Assembly (NCBI GenBank): GCA_021780935.1 | Contig: JAJXXT010000130.1 | Span: 31,294-95,293, forward strand | DNA: 64,000 bases | Origin: Pseudomonadota bacterium | GTDB lineage: Bacteria; Pseudomonadota; Alphaproteobacteria; Acetobacterales; Acetobacteraceae | Reading direction: 5' to 3' | In this document: positions 26,950 through 36,241 of the stretch, one piece after another | Layout of the letters: each line of letters starts with the position of its first letter | How positions within the stretch are numbered: position 1 is the first letter of the stretch | Notes under the pieces: model-generated | What the model was told of the DNA's origin: nothing | The model's database searches: none | Seen by the model: the letters and a program-made list of their open reading frames with translations, nothing else | Program-made: the position numbers and the translations under genes

Positions 26950-27939
26950 CTAGCCCCCGAACAGGCTGGCGAATTCCTGCTTCAGCGCCACGCTGTCCTT
27001 CAGGATCCGCGCGATATCCATCGGCATCAGCCGGATCGCCGCGGCCGGCGGAAACCCGGGCGGCGGCGCAATCCCCCGTCGCGCCGGAATGAAGCCCTGC
27101 CGCGCCGCCAGTTCCTGCCCCGCGGGCGACAGCAGAAATGCCACGAACGCCCGCGCATCCACGGGGTTCTTCGTCGATTTCAGGATCGCCACCGGCTCCG
27201 TCACCGCCGTCACGCCCTCCTTCGGAAACACGAAACCGACCGGCGCGCCCTTCGCCTTCGCGTTCAGCGCCATGAAATCGACCACGATCCCGAATGCCCG
27301 CGCGCCACTCTCCACCTGGTTCAGCACGCCGCCGTTGCCCGCGACACTGATCGCCTTGTTCGCCGCCAGCGTCTTGAAATAATCCGGCCCCAGCGCGGGG
27401 TTCTCGGTGAACGCACCCATGGTGATCATCGCCGCACCGGAATAGAGCGGCGAGGGCAGCACCACCTGCCCATGCGCCGCGCGCTTCAGCAGGTCCTCCC
27501 ACGACCGCGGCACGAACGGCGCCTTGCGGTTGTAGATGATGCCGGTGGTGATGAGTTTGGTACCGAAATAAGTCCGCCCGGGGTCATACGTCCCGGCCGG
27601 AAACGCCGAGACATCCTGCGTCGGGTCGGGCAGCAGCAGGCCCTTCTGCTTCAGCGCCTGCATGCTCATCGCGTCGGCGATCAGCAGCACATCGGCCTTC
27701 GGCGCGCCCGCCATCACCTCGGCGCCGAGCTTGTTCATCACCTGCGTGGTGCCCGAGCGGAACACCGTCACCCGCACGCCGGGATCGGCCTTCTCGAACG
27801 CCGCGACCGTCTGGGAAGCAATCCGGTTGGGCTGGGAGGTGTACAGCGTCAGCCGTCCCGCCCAGGCCGACCCCGCGGCCAGCAACGGCAACGCCAGCCC
27901 CAACACCCCGCCCAGCAGCGGCAAACGCACCCGCATCAT
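26950..27939 (-). CDS. Fe(III)-type ABC transporter binding protein
   Basis: This 329-residue periplasmic protein has a Sec signal peptide (LGGVLGLALPLLAAGSAWA, cleavage near residue 27). The mature start LTLYTSQPNRIASQ is typical of FbpA/AfuA-like ferric-binding and related 2-aminoethylphosphonate-binding proteins. I cannot see the paired tyrosines of classical FbpA with confidence, so the ligand is open. It is the first gene of the three-gene importer operon. Confidence 0.85.
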   Translation of the reverse strand: MMRVRLPLLGGVLGLALPLLAAGSAWAGRLTLYTSQPNRIASQTVAAFEKADPGVRVTVFRSGTTQVMNKLGAEVMAGAPKADVLLIADAMSMQALKQKGLLLPDPTQDVSAFPAGTYDPGRTYFGTKLITTGIIYNRKAPFVPRSWEDLLKRAAHGQVVLPSPLYSGAAMITMGAFTENPALGPDYFKTLAANKAISVAGNGGVLNQVESGARAFGIVVDFMALNAKAKGAPVGFVFPKEGVTAVTEPVAILKSTKNPVDARAFVAFLLSPAGQELAARQGFIPARRGIAPPPGFPPAAAIRLMPMDIARILKDSVALKQEFASLFGG

Positions 27940-28028
27940 CGTCTCTCGGTCTCCTCGTTGGCGCAGGGGTCGGTGTTTCCACGCCCAGGCGCGATTGAAA
28001 AGTGACGGATTTGCGTCAGGTCACGCCG

Positions 28029-28439
28029 CTAGCGCTGCCGCCAGGGCAGCCCCTCGGCCTTCCACCCGGCCACCAGGCCGCGGTGCCCCTCGGCATCCAC
28101 CGGCCCCTCGAACCCGTCGGCGATGTTGAAGCTGTTCGGATATCCTGCGGCGATCGCCGCCCGCGCCGCCGCCAGGCTGCGCGCGCCGCTGCGGCACAGG
28201 AAAAACACCCGGTGCTCCGGCGTGATCCCAGCATCCTGCATCTGCGCCACAAAGGCCGGGTTCACCGCCATCGCGGGGAACGCCTGCCAGGAAATCAGCA
28301 CCGGCTGCTTGCCCGCTGCGGCGAGGTCGGTCAGCCCGACGAAATTCCACTCCGCATCGGTGCGCACATCCACCAGCACCGCGTCGGGGTCCTCCAGCAG
28401 CGCCGCCCACACACGTGCCGGCGCGACATCCTCAACCAT
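28029..28439 (-). CDS. Rhodanese-domain sulfurtransferase
   Basis: This single-domain rhodanese of about 136 residues has the active-site loop CRSGAR with the nucleophile Cys82 and the VLVDVRTDAEW motif near residue 22. Such proteins carry sulfane sulfur between donors and acceptors. I chose the second ATG (28439) because GGGAG lies seven bases upstream; the first ATG at 28445 is too close to it. The gene stands alone 90 bases from the iron-type importer operon and is divergent from a GNAT gene. Confidence 0.85.
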   Translation of the reverse strand: MVEDVAPARVWAALLEDPDAVLVDVRTDAEWNFVGLTDLAAAGKQPVLISWQAFPAMAVNPAFVAQMQDAGITPEHRVFFLCRSGARSLAAARAAIAAGYPNSFNIADGFEGPVDAEGHRGLVAGWKAEGLPWRQR

Positions 28440-28614
28440 GGCCATGCTCCCTTCGCCCCCGGCGTCCGCTCCGCGCTTCCGCCGATATCGGCATCGCACG
28501 CCCGGCCCTCCCGTTCAACGCCACCCCGCCCGGCGGCAACCGGAACGGCGCCGCCGATCGGCCGGGATCACGGCCGGCTTGACGTGCCGGCCGTATTCGG
28601 AACAGGAGAGTAGC

Positions 28615-29103
28615 ATGAGGATTGTGCCCGGCGACTTCACCGATCCGCAGGTCATCGCGCTGCTGCGCCTGCACCTTGCGGGCATGCACGAAAACTCGCC
28701 GCCGGGCCACGTCTTCGCGCTCGACCTCTCGGGCCTCCAGCGCCCGGACATCACCTTCGTCACCGCCTGGGACGACGAGACGCTGCTCGGCTGCGGCGCG
28801 CTGCGCGAGTTCTCGTCGGCCCAAGGCGGCACCCGACAGGGTGGCGTGAAGCACGGCGAAATCAAGTCGATGCGTACGTTTCCGCAACATCTGCGCCGTG
28901 GGGTCGCCGCCGCTGTGCTGCGCCACCTGCTCGCCCTCGCTCGCACGCGGGGCTACCGCCGCGTCAGCCTCGAAACCGGCTCCGGCGAGGCCTTCGAGCC
29001 AGCGCTCGCTCTCTACCGCAGGTTCGGCTTTGCGAACGGCGAGGCCTTCGGCGACTACGCCGCCAGCGCGTTCAACCAGTTCCTGCACCTCGACCTGCCC
29101 TGA
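28615..29103 (+). CDS. GNAT family N-acetyltransferase
   Basis: This 162-residue protein has the acetyl-CoA-binding segment as MRTFPQHLRRGVAAAV near residue 85 (Q/R-x-x-G/A position) and the beta strand YRRVSLETGS, then ALALYRRFGF near residue 132. The GNAT order is complete. The ATG is preceded by AGGAGAG. The family acetylates amines of small molecules or proteins; this example resembles YhhY/PhnO-size acyltransferases, without a sure target. It lies 73 bases before the dipeptide ABC operon and might be co-transcribed with it. Confidence 0.85.
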   Translation: MRIVPGDFTDPQVIALLRLHLAGMHENSPPGHVFALDLSGLQRPDITFVTAWDDETLLGCGALREFSSAQGGTRQGGVKHGEIKSMRTFPQHLRRGVAAAVLRHLLALARTRGYRRVSLETGSGEAFEPALALYRRFGFANGEAFGDYAASAFNQFLHLDLP

Positions 29104-29176
29104 TCCGCCGCGCCCCCTTGCGTCCGCGCGCAACCGCGCTCACAAATTACTGCTTCATCTTCCGGGGGATCGAGCG

Positions 29177-30694
29177 ATGCGCGGATTGCGGACGAAGCTG
29201 CTTGGCGTGGCGATGGCGGGGCTTGGTACCGCCTGCCTCGCGGTCTGCCCCCCGGCCCAGGCCGCTGCACCCACCAAGACCAAGCTCACCGTCGATCTGC
29301 CCAACGACGTCGCGACCATGGACCCGCAGCAGCAATGGGACACCGACAGCTACAGCGTCTACCGCAACATCTTCGACAACCTCGTCACCCGTAACACCCA
29401 GGGCAAGATCGTGGGCCAGGTGGCCTCCGCCTGGCATTATAAGTCGCCGACCCAGATTGTCTTCACCATCCGCAGCGACATCCGCTTCCAGGACGGCAGC
29501 CAGCTGACACCGGCGGATGTCGTCTTCTCGGTCCAGCGCATCACTAACCCCGCCTTCAAAAGCTCGCAGCTCAGCCAGTTCGACGAGATCACCAGCGCCG
29601 CGGTCACCGGCCCCAACCAGGTGACGCTCACCACCAAATCGCCCTATCCCGTCCTGCTCGCCCAGCTCGTCAAACTCTCCATCGTGCCCAAGGCCTACGT
29701 GCAGAAGGTCGGCAATGTCGCCTTCAACCAGCACCCGATCGGCAGCGGCCCCTACAAGCTCGCTTCCTGGCAGCACGGCGTGCAATCCGTGCTCACCGCC
29801 ACCCCCGGCTACTGGGGCGGCAAGCAGCCGTTCGAGAAGGTCGTCTTCCGCGTCGTGCCGCAGGACGCGACCCGGGTTGCCGATCTGCGCGCGGGGGTGG
29901 CCGATATCGTCCGCCAGATCACCCCCGATGACGCGACCGCGCTGAAATCCGACCACGCGGTGAAGGTTCTCGCCGTGCCGACCGAACGCGTCGGCTACCT
30001 CTTCATCAACGCCCAGTGGGGCCCGACGAAAAACGTGCTCGTGCGCCGCGCCATCGCCATGGCGATCGACCGCAACGGCCTCATCTCCGCCCTCCTCGGC
30101 GGCTATGCCAAGCCGGTCAGCGTCGTCCTGACTCCGGCGAGCTTCGGCTACCCGAGCGGCATCAAGGCGTGGCCCTACGACCCGAAAAAGGCGGCGGCGA
30201 TGATCAAGGCGGCCGGCGCCGAGGGTGCCACGCTGCCCTTCCTCACCTCGCCCGCCTATCCGCAGAACATCATCCAGGCGATCCAGCAGATGCTCGACCA
30301 GGTCGGCCTCAAGGTGGTGATCCGTGAGATGGACCAGGCGACCTATCTGCATGACCGCCAGGGCCCGCCCGCGGCGGCCGGCAGCCTGGCCTTCGGCCTC
30401 TGGTCCTGCGCCTGCCAGGACGCGGACGGCACCATCTGGCCGCTGTTCCACTCCGGCAGCATCTGGTCGAAATACGCGAACCCCGCCTTCGACCACGCGG
30501 TGGATGCCGCCCGCAGCACACTCGACACCAAGGCGCGTATGGCGGACTACCACAAGGCGTTCGAGATCCTGCGCCAGGACGTCCCCGGCGTCGGCCTCTA
30601 CCAGGCGGACGCCCTCTACGGCGCGCGGAAACAGTTGCAGTGGACGCCGACGCCCAACGAGGCGTTCTTCATCATGGACATGAAATGGAAATGA
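29177..30694 (+). CDS. Peptide-type ABC transporter binding protein (DppA/OppA family)
   Basis: This 505-residue family 5 solute-binding protein has a Sec signal peptide (LLGVAMAGLGTACLAVCPP, cleavage at AQA near residue 30). The mature part starts with LTVDLPNDVATMDPQ, and the SVQRITNP and GSGPYKLASW segments of the family are present. It would bind di- or oligopeptides, nickel chelates or other small ligands in the periplasm. It begins a five-gene operon with two permeases and two ATPases. Confidence 0.9.
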   Translation: MRGLRTKLLGVAMAGLGTACLAVCPPAQAAAPTKTKLTVDLPNDVATMDPQQQWDTDSYSVYRNIFDNLVTRNTQGKIVGQVASAWHYKSPTQIVFTIRSDIRFQDGSQLTPADVVFSVQRITNPAFKSSQLSQFDEITSAAVTGPNQVTLTTKSPYPVLLAQLVKLSIVPKAYVQKVGNVAFNQHPIGSGPYKLASWQHGVQSVLTATPGYWGGKQPFEKVVFRVVPQDATRVADLRAGVADIVRQITPDDATALKSDHAVKVLAVPTERVGYLFINAQWGPTKNVLVRRAIAMAIDRNGLISALLGGYAKPVSVVLTPASFGYPSGIKAWPYDPKKAAAMIKAAGAEGATLPFLTSPAYPQNIIQAIQQMLDQVGLKVVIREMDQATYLHDRQGPPAAAGSLAFGLWSCACQDADGTIWPLFHSGSIWSKYANPAFDHAVDAARSTLDTKARMADYHKAFEILRQDVPGVGLYQADALYGARKQLQWTPTPNEAFFIMDMKWK

Positions 30695-30701
30695 CGGTGC
30701 G

Positions 30702-30746
30702 GCCGCGCTGATCCCCGCCGCCCTGATCCCCGCCGCGCTGATCCCG
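30702..30746. repeat. Three 15-bp tandem repeats before a permease start
   Basis: Three units, 30702–30716, 30717–30731 and 30732–30746, share GCCGCGCTGATCCCC with one or two changes. They fill most of the 51-base gap between the binding-protein stop and the GTG start of the next gene, whose first G is the last repeat base. Confidence 0.85.
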
Positions 30747-31666
30747 TGACGCGCCATATCGCCTCGCGTCTGCTGCAGGCCGTCGTCACCATCTTCGGCG
30801 TGCTGACGCTGGTCTTCTTTCTGATGCGCCTCTCCGGCGATCCGACGCTGCTGCTGGTGCCCCAGGGCGCCAGCGCACGCCAGATCGCCGAGCTGCGCCA
30901 CCAGCTCGGCTTCGACCGGCCGCTGATCGTGCAATACATTGCCTATCTGCATCAGCTTCTGCGGGGCGATCTCGGCCAGTCCCTGGTGCAGCGCATGCCG
31001 GTCGCCGGCATCCTCGCCTCGCGCCTGCCCTACACGCTGGAGCTCGCCGCCGGCGCGCTGGTGGTGGCCATCGGCATCGGCATCCCCGCCGGCATCGCCA
31101 TGGCCGTCCGGCGCGGCTCGCTGCTGGAACGCGCGCTGGCCGCCCTGGTGCTCGCCGGCCAGAGCATGCCCACCTTCTGGTCCGGCATCCTCATGATCCT
31201 GCTGTTCGGCGTCATCCTCGGCTGGCTGCCGACCTCGGGGGTCGCGGGGTTCGGCTCGCTCATCATGCCCTCGGTCGCCCTTGGCGCGCTCTCCATGGCC
31301 AGCTTCGCGCGCATGACGCGCATTGCCGTGCTCGATGAGCTGTCGCGCGACTACGTGGCGGCGGCACGCGCGCGCGGCCTGTCGCTCGGCGCCACCATCG
31401 CCCGCCACGTCGTGCGCAACGCCGCCATTCCCGTGGTCACTGTCGCGGCGCTGGAAATCGGCAACCTCCTCGCCGGCGCGGTGATCGTGGAGACGGTGTT
31501 CGCCTGGCCCGGCATCGGCCAGCTCGCGATCCAGGCGATCGAGGCGCGCGACTTCCTGGTCGTGCAGGCGATCGTCCTGTTCGTCTCGCTGGTCTTCATC
31601 CTGATGAACCTGCTGGCCGATCTCATCTACGCCGTCATCGACCCGCGCATCCGGCTCGGACATTGA
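30746..31666 (+). CDS. Peptide-type ABC transporter permease, DppB
   Basis: This 306-residue permease has a GTG start. It shows the DppB/OppB N-terminus (RLLQAVVTIFGVLTLVF), about six membrane segments and the conserved C-terminal E-T-V-F-A-W-P-G-I-G-Q motif near residue 250. The ribosome-binding region is replaced by the 15-bp repeat, so translation signals are weak and the start is less certain than the rest. It overlaps the next gene by four bases. Confidence 0.9.
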   Translation: MTRHIASRLLQAVVTIFGVLTLVFFLMRLSGDPTLLLVPQGASARQIAELRHQLGFDRPLIVQYIAYLHQLLRGDLGQSLVQRMPVAGILASRLPYTLELAAGALVVAIGIGIPAGIAMAVRRGSLLERALAALVLAGQSMPTFWSGILMILLFGVILGWLPTSGVAGFGSLIMPSVALGALSMASFARMTRIAVLDELSRDYVAAARARGLSLGATIARHVVRNAAIPVVTVAALEIGNLLAGAVIVETVFAWPGIGQLAIQAIEARDFLVVQAIVLFVSLVFILMNLLADLIYAVIDPRIRLGH

Positions 31667-32499
31667 CCGCCCGCCTCTCGCCCGGCATCGCCGCCGTCCT
31701 CGGCCTGCTCGCCCTCTACGTGCTGGCGGCGGTGTTCGCCCCGTGGCTCGCACCGCACAACCCGCTGCAACAGACCCTGCTGCTGCGCCTGCGCCCACCG
31801 CTGACCGAAAGCCCCACGGCCGGCCTGTTCCTTCTTGGCACCGACGATGTCGGGCGCGACCTGTTCTCGCGCATCCTCTATGGCGCCCGCGCCTCGCTCA
31901 TCGTGGGCGCGCTCTCGGTCTCGGTCTCGCTTCTCTGCGGCACCGGCTTCGGCCTGCTTGCCGGCTGGTTCCGCGGCTGGGCCGCGATCCTGACCATGCG
32001 CTTCGTCGATATCGTGCTTTCCATTCCCGCCATCCTGCTCGCCGTGCTCACCGTCGCCGTGCTCGGCCCGAGCTTCACCAACCTCATCCTCGTGCTCGGC
32101 CTCACCCGCTGGCCGCGCTACACCCGTGTCGCCTACGCCCAGACACTCCAGGTCGCGGCCCTGCCCTATATCCGCGCCGCCGAGATGGCCGGCGCCCGCG
32201 CGCCGCGCATCATGCTGGCCCATATCCTGCCCAACATCGCGGGGCCGCTGATGGTCGTCGCCACCACGGAGTTCGGCCTGATGATCCTGTTCGAGGCCGG
32301 GCTCTCCTTCCTCGGCCTCGGCATCCAGCCGCCCTATCCCTCCTGGGGCTCGATCATGAGCGAGGGCCAGAACTACGTCGCCTCCGCCTGGTGGATGACG
32401 GTCTTCCCCGGCATCTGCCTGTTCGGCGTCGTGCTCTGCGTCAACCTGCTCGGCGACTGGCTGCGCGACCGTGTCGATCCGCGGGCCCAATCCCGATGA
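31663..32499 (+). CDS. Peptide-type ABC transporter permease, DppC
   Basis: This 278-residue permease has a TTG start overlapping the DppB stop (TTGA). The N-terminal segment ends in LGTDDVGRDLFSRILYGAR, the hallmark of DppC/OppC permeases. The EAA loop (RAAEMAGARAPRIM) and the terminal SWGSIMSEGQNY and GDWLRD motifs are also present. Confidence 0.92.
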   Translation: MTARLSPGIAAVLGLLALYVLAAVFAPWLAPHNPLQQTLLLRLRPPLTESPTAGLFLLGTDDVGRDLFSRILYGARASLIVGALSVSVSLLCGTGFGLLAGWFRGWAAILTMRFVDIVLSIPAILLAVLTVAVLGPSFTNLILVLGLTRWPRYTRVAYAQTLQVAALPYIRAAEMAGARAPRIMLAHILPNIAGPLMVVATTEFGLMILFEAGLSFLGLGIQPPYPSWGSIMSEGQNYVASAWWMTVFPGICLFGVVLCVNLLGDWLRDRVDPRAQSR

Positions 32500-32524
32500 A
32501 CACACCCCCGACGAGGGCGCCACG

Positions 32525-33475
32525 ATGAGCGCGGCCCTGGAGGTCTCGGGCCTCACCCTCGCCATCGGCGGCGTCGCCGTCGTCGATGATGTGAGTTTCA
32601 GCGTCGCCCCCGGCGAGGTCATGGCCCTGGTCGGTGAAAGCGGCTGCGGCAAATCCATCACCGCCTTGGCCCTGATGCGCCTGCTGCCGCGTGCGGTGCG
32701 CCTGGCCGGCGGGCGCATCATGCTGGGCGACGAGGATATCGCAACGCTCCCGGAACGTCGCATGCGCGCCCGGCGCGGCCGGGGCATCTCGATGATCTTC
32801 CAGGAGCCGCAGGCAGCGCTCGACCCGCTCGCCCCGATCGGCGCGCAGATCCGGGAGGCCTCGGGCCTGCCGCGCGCCGAGGCCCGCAGCGCCGTCCGCC
32901 GCATGCTCGTCGAGGTCGGCATCGCCGACCCCGACCGCCGCATCGACCAGTACCCGTTCGAGCTGTCGGGCGGCATGTGCCAGCGCGCCATGATCGCCTC
33001 GGCGCTGATCGGCGAACCCGCGGTGCTGGTCGCCGACGAACCCACCACCGCGCTCGACGTCACCATCCAGGCGCAGATCCTCGACCTGCTGCGCCGCCTC
33101 GCCGCCGAGCGCGGCACCGCCATCGTGCTCATCACCCACGACATGGGCGTGGTCGCGGACATCGCCGACCGCGTCGGCGTGATGTATGCCGGGCGCATCG
33201 CCGAGATCGGCCCCACGGCAGCGGTTTTCGCAGGGCCCCGCCACCCCTATACCTCGCGCCTCCTGGCCGCGATTCCGCGCCTCGCCGACGCGCCCAAGTC
33301 CCGCCTCGCGGTCATCGAGGGCAGCGTGCCCGCGCCCGCGCAATACGGTGCGGGCTGCCGCTTCGCCGGCCGCTGCCCGCTCGCCGATGCGCGCTGCTCC
33401 ACCGAGCCGCCGCCCCTGCGCGAGACCGGCGGCGGCCATCTCGCCGCCTGCTGGCACTCGGAGCGCCTGGCGTGA
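32525..33475 (+). CDS. Peptide-type ABC transporter ATP-binding protein, DppD
   Basis: This 316-residue ATPase has Walker A GESGCGKS, signature LSGGMCQR, Walker B VLVADEPTTALD, and a C-terminal oligopeptide-type cysteine cluster (CRFAGRCPLADARC near residue 280) that in relatives binds an iron-sulfur cluster. The ATG at 32525 follows the permease stop by 25 bases; a GTG at 32471 would overlap it and is less likely. The stop overlaps the next gene by four bases. Confidence 0.92.
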   Translation: MSAALEVSGLTLAIGGVAVVDDVSFSVAPGEVMALVGESGCGKSITALALMRLLPRAVRLAGGRIMLGDEDIATLPERRMRARRGRGISMIFQEPQAALDPLAPIGAQIREASGLPRAEARSAVRRMLVEVGIADPDRRIDQYPFELSGGMCQRAMIASALIGEPAVLVADEPTTALDVTIQAQILDLLRRLAAERGTAIVLITHDMGVVADIADRVGVMYAGRIAEIGPTAAVFAGPRHPYTSRLLAAIPRLADAPKSRLAVIEGSVPAPAQYGAGCRFAGRCPLADARCSTEPPPLRETGGGHLAACWHSERLA

Positions 33476-34455
33476 CCGCGATTTCCCCCACCGAGAACCC
33501 TGTCCTCACGGTCGAGAACCTCGCCGTGCATTTCCCCGCCCGCCATGGCCGCCCGGTACGCGCGGTGGACGGCGTCTCCCTCACCCTCGCCCCGCGCGAG
33601 ACGCTGGGCCTCGTGGGGGAGAGCGGCTGCGGCAAATCCACGCTCGCCAACGCCATCGTCGGCCTCATCCCGGCGACGCGGGGCCGCATCGAGGTCGCCG
33701 GCGTCGCCGTCACCGGCGCCGACCGCAAAACCCTGCGCGACATCCGTGCCCGCGCGCAGATGGTCTTCCAGGACCCCGTCACCTCGCTCAACCCACGCAT
33801 GACCGTGGGGGCGGCGATCGGGGAGCCGCTGTCGGTGCGCGGCCTTGCCAGCGGCCGGGCCTTGCGCGAGCGCGTCGCGGCCCTGCTCACCGAGGTCGGC
33901 CTGCGCCCCGAGCACGCTGCCCGCTACCCGCACCAGTTTTCCGGCGGCCAGCGCCAGCGCATCGTCATCGCCCGCGCGCTGGCCCTGCGCCCCGCGCTGC
34001 TGATCTGTGACGAGCCGGTCTCGGCGCTCGATGTCTCGGTGCGTGCCCAGATCCTGAATCTTCTTGTGGATCTGCAACAAACCCTCGCCATGGCCTGTCT
34101 CTTCGTCTCCCACGACCTCGCCGTGGTGCGCCATGTCTGCGACCGCGTCGCCGTGATGTATCTCGGCCACCTCGTGGAACTCGCCCCGCGCGACGCGCTC
34201 TACGCCACGCCCCGCCATCCCTACACCCGCGCTCTCCTCGCCGCCGTGCCGGAACCCGACCCCGCGCGGCAACGCTCGAAGCCCCGCGTGCCGCTGCAGG
34301 GCGAAATCCCCAACCCCGCTGCACCGCCACCGGGCTGCGTGTTCCACACCCGCTGCCCCATCGCCGTCGCCCGCTGCCGCGAGGAACCGCCGTCCTGGCG
34401 TCCGCTCGGCGAGACCATGGTCGCCTGCCACCGCGCCGAGGAAATGCCATCCTGA
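33472..34455 (+). CDS. Peptide-type ABC transporter ATP-binding protein, DppF
   Basis: This 327-residue ATPase starts at a GTG overlapping the DppD stop (GTGA). It has Walker A GESGCGKST, signature FSGGQRQR, Walker B LLICDEPVSALD and the C-terminal cysteine cluster (CVFHTRCPIAVARC). With the upstream four genes it completes a full importer: one binding protein, two permeases and two ATPases. Confidence 0.92.
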   Translation: MTAISPTENPVLTVENLAVHFPARHGRPVRAVDGVSLTLAPRETLGLVGESGCGKSTLANAIVGLIPATRGRIEVAGVAVTGADRKTLRDIRARAQMVFQDPVTSLNPRMTVGAAIGEPLSVRGLASGRALRERVAALLTEVGLRPEHAARYPHQFSGGQRQRIVIARALALRPALLICDEPVSALDVSVRAQILNLLVDLQQTLAMACLFVSHDLAVVRHVCDRVAVMYLGHLVELAPRDALYATPRHPYTRALLAAVPEPDPARQRSKPRVPLQGEIPNPAAPPPGCVFHTRCPIAVARCREEPPSWRPLGETMVACHRAEEMPS

Positions 34456-34525
34456 CGGGCGCGTCGTCTCCCTTCCGTCGCCCGGATTTGTGCTAACCTG
34501 CCCTTCCAGGCCAGGAGACGCAGGC

Positions 34526-35821
34526 ATGCCCGAACCCGCGACCGAAACCCCGCTCGACCTCTCGGTGTTCGACGACCTGAAGCCGGACGCCCCGACGCCC
34601 GCCCCTAACCCCACGCCCGCCCCTAACCCCACGCCCTCCCAGGCGCTCACGTCGCCACCCGCGCCCGCGCAAGCCCTGGTGCCGGCCGCCCCGGACCCTC
34701 GCCTGGCCCCGCAGCCACCCCAGCCGCGCCTGGTCGAGGTCGCGAAACTCGCCCCCGACGAACTCGCCGCCGCCGAGCAATCGGCGCGCAAGATCAACTT
34801 CCGTGACAGCGCCTCGCTGCTCGCCCACGGCGACGGCGTGCTGGCCGAAATCGCCCAGGCCTCGCGCCAGCTCCTCGCCGGCGTGCGCCTCGGCGACGCG
34901 GGCGAGGTCGGCCAGATCGCCGCCTCGGTCATCGACGGCGTGAAGATCCTGCGCATCGAGGACCTTCAGGCGGAGGCCAGCGGCGCCCACCCGGCGGCGC
35001 GCAAGGGCCTCATCGGCCGCGTCCTCGGCAGCGTTGCCGACGCCCACACCGCGTTCAAGGGCTTCGCCGAAAATCGCAAGACCTTCCTCGATCTGATGGA
35101 CCGCGAACAGGCCCGTGCCCGCAAGACCCGCGCCGACCTCACCGTCGCCATCGAGCTGCTCGACCAGCAGGGGGTTGCCATCCGCCGCAGCCTCCAGGGG
35201 CTGAAGGTCGAGATCGCCGCCGGCCAGATCGCGCTCGATCGCGGCGAGGAGGAACTGGAATCGCTGCGCCAGCACGCGGTCGCCAGCGGCGATCCGGCGG
35301 ACGCCGCCGACGTGCTGGAGTTTCGCGGCAGCCTCGCCAATTTCCGCGGCAAGATCGCGGAGATGCGCGAAAACCTCGTTGCCTCCGCGCTGCTCATCCC
35401 GATCATCGGCCAGAACCGCAAGGCCGCCGAGACCCGACTGATGAAAATCTCAAGCGGCATGCTGGTGGTCATCCCGCGCCTCATGGCCGTCGCCTCCCAG
35501 GCCGCGGTGCAGGTCGATATCCGCCAGGCCGCGGCGGAGAGCGAGAAGCTCGACGACGCCGCCCGCCGCCTCACCCTCCTCGCCAGCCAGGGCGCCCACG
35601 ACGCCGCCACCTCCGCCGCCCGCAGCCTCGGCGGCGACCCGCGCAACATCGAGGTGCTGGCCAAGGTCGCCGAGGAAACCATCCAGACCATGCACGAGGT
35701 GATCGAGATCGAGCGCGAGGTCGCCGCCGGTGACCGCGACCGCGAGGCAAAACTCGCCGCGGTGCGCGACCGCCTCGCCGCCGGCATGCGCGGCGTCGCC
35801 GCCGACGCGGTGCGAGCCTGA
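34526..35821 (+). CDS. TelA-family (toxic anion resistance) protein
   Basis: This 431-residue protein has a proline-rich N-terminus (about residues 20–65, including an 18-bp direct repeat coding TPAPNP) followed by a mostly helical TelA domain. Typical segments are KTRADLTVAIELLDQQ and the later MKISSGMLVVIPRLMAVASQAA; long coiled-coil stretches run from about residue 200 to 300. TelA proteins are linked to tellurite and envelope stress in other bacteria, but the mechanism is unsettled. The ATG is preceded by AGGAGA. Three further small genes follow closely and seem to form a unit with it. Confidence 0.85.
   Translation: MPEPATETPLDLSVFDDLKPDAPTPAPNPTPAPNPTPSQALTSPPAPAQALVPAAPDPRLAPQPPQPRLVEVAKLAPDELAAAEQSARKINFRDSASLLAHGDGVLAEIAQASRQLLAGVRLGDAGEVGQIAASVIDGVKILRIEDLQAEASGAHPAARKGLIGRVLGSVADAHTAFKGFAENRKTFLDLMDREQARARKTRADLTVAIELLDQQGVAIRRSLQGLKVEIAAGQIALDRGEEELESLRQHAVASGDPADAADVLEFRGSLANFRGKIAEMRENLVASALLIPIIGQNRKAAETRLMKISSGMLVVIPRLMAVASQAAVQVDIRQAAAESEKLDDAARRLTLLASQGAHDAATSAARSLGGDPRNIEVLAKVAEETIQTMHEVIEIEREVAAGDRDREAKLAAVRDRLAAGMRGVAADAVRA
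34595..34636. repeat. 18-bp direct repeat inside the TelA N-terminus
   Basis: ACGCCCGCCCCTAACCCC is repeated perfectly at 34595–34612 and 34613–34630, with ACGCCC following. It codes for T-P-A-P-N-P twice in the proline-rich linker of the TelA-like protein. Confidence 0.85.
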
Positions 35822-35826
35822 CGCGC

Positions 35827-36240
35827 ATGGACGAGACCGATCGCGGCAAGGCGGCCATGGACAACAACGCCGATTTCGACATCCAGGCCGCCTGGCTGCG
35901 CCGCTTCCACGCCGACGCCGAAAGCAACCTCAAGGCCTTTGCCCTGCGCCTGAAGGAGGCGATGCCCGATCTCGTCACGCTGCACGAAACCAGGGGTCTG
36001 TTCGCCCGCGCCGCCCACCTCACCGGCGTCGAGGTCAGCCTCGGCCAGAACCGTTACGCCCTCGAACTCACCAACGGCCGCCTGCGCGCCACCGTCGCCA
36101 TGGTCGTGCGCGGCATCGCGCTCAACACCAGGGAACTCGACCCCGGCGACTGGTTCGCCCGCCTCGCGCAGGAAACCCGCGAGGCAACATCGCACGCCAA
36201 GGCGCTCAGCCAGTCGCTCACCGCCTTCATGGAGAGCTGA
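35827..36240 (+). CDS. Conserved-looking small protein of the TelA cluster, function unknown
   Basis: This 137-residue soluble protein has no signal peptide and no membrane segment. It is mostly helical with a central beta-like region (RYALELTNGRLRATVAMVVRG). It starts five bases after the TelA stop and ends one base before the next gene, so it is tightly co-translated. A second in-frame ATG at residue 11 (MDNNADFD) might be the true start. I do not recognise a family. Its place between TelA and YbjQ-like proteins suggests a shared envelope or stress role. Confidence 0.75.
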   Translation: MDETDRGKAAMDNNADFDIQAAWLRRFHADAESNLKAFALRLKEAMPDLVTLHETRGLFARAAHLTGVEVSLGQNRYALELTNGRLRATVAMVVRGIALNTRELDPGDWFARLAQETREATSHAKALSQSLTAFMES

Positions 36241-36241
36241 A

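Noticed and set aside
25465..28005. 846-codon plus-strand frame across the iron-type importer
   Set aside because: Shadow of fbpB-like and binding-protein genes; product is low-complexity Gln/Arg repeats.
29147..31798. 883-codon minus-strand frame across the dipeptide operon
   Set aside because: Antisense to genes with clear motifs and overlapping starts; no family signal.
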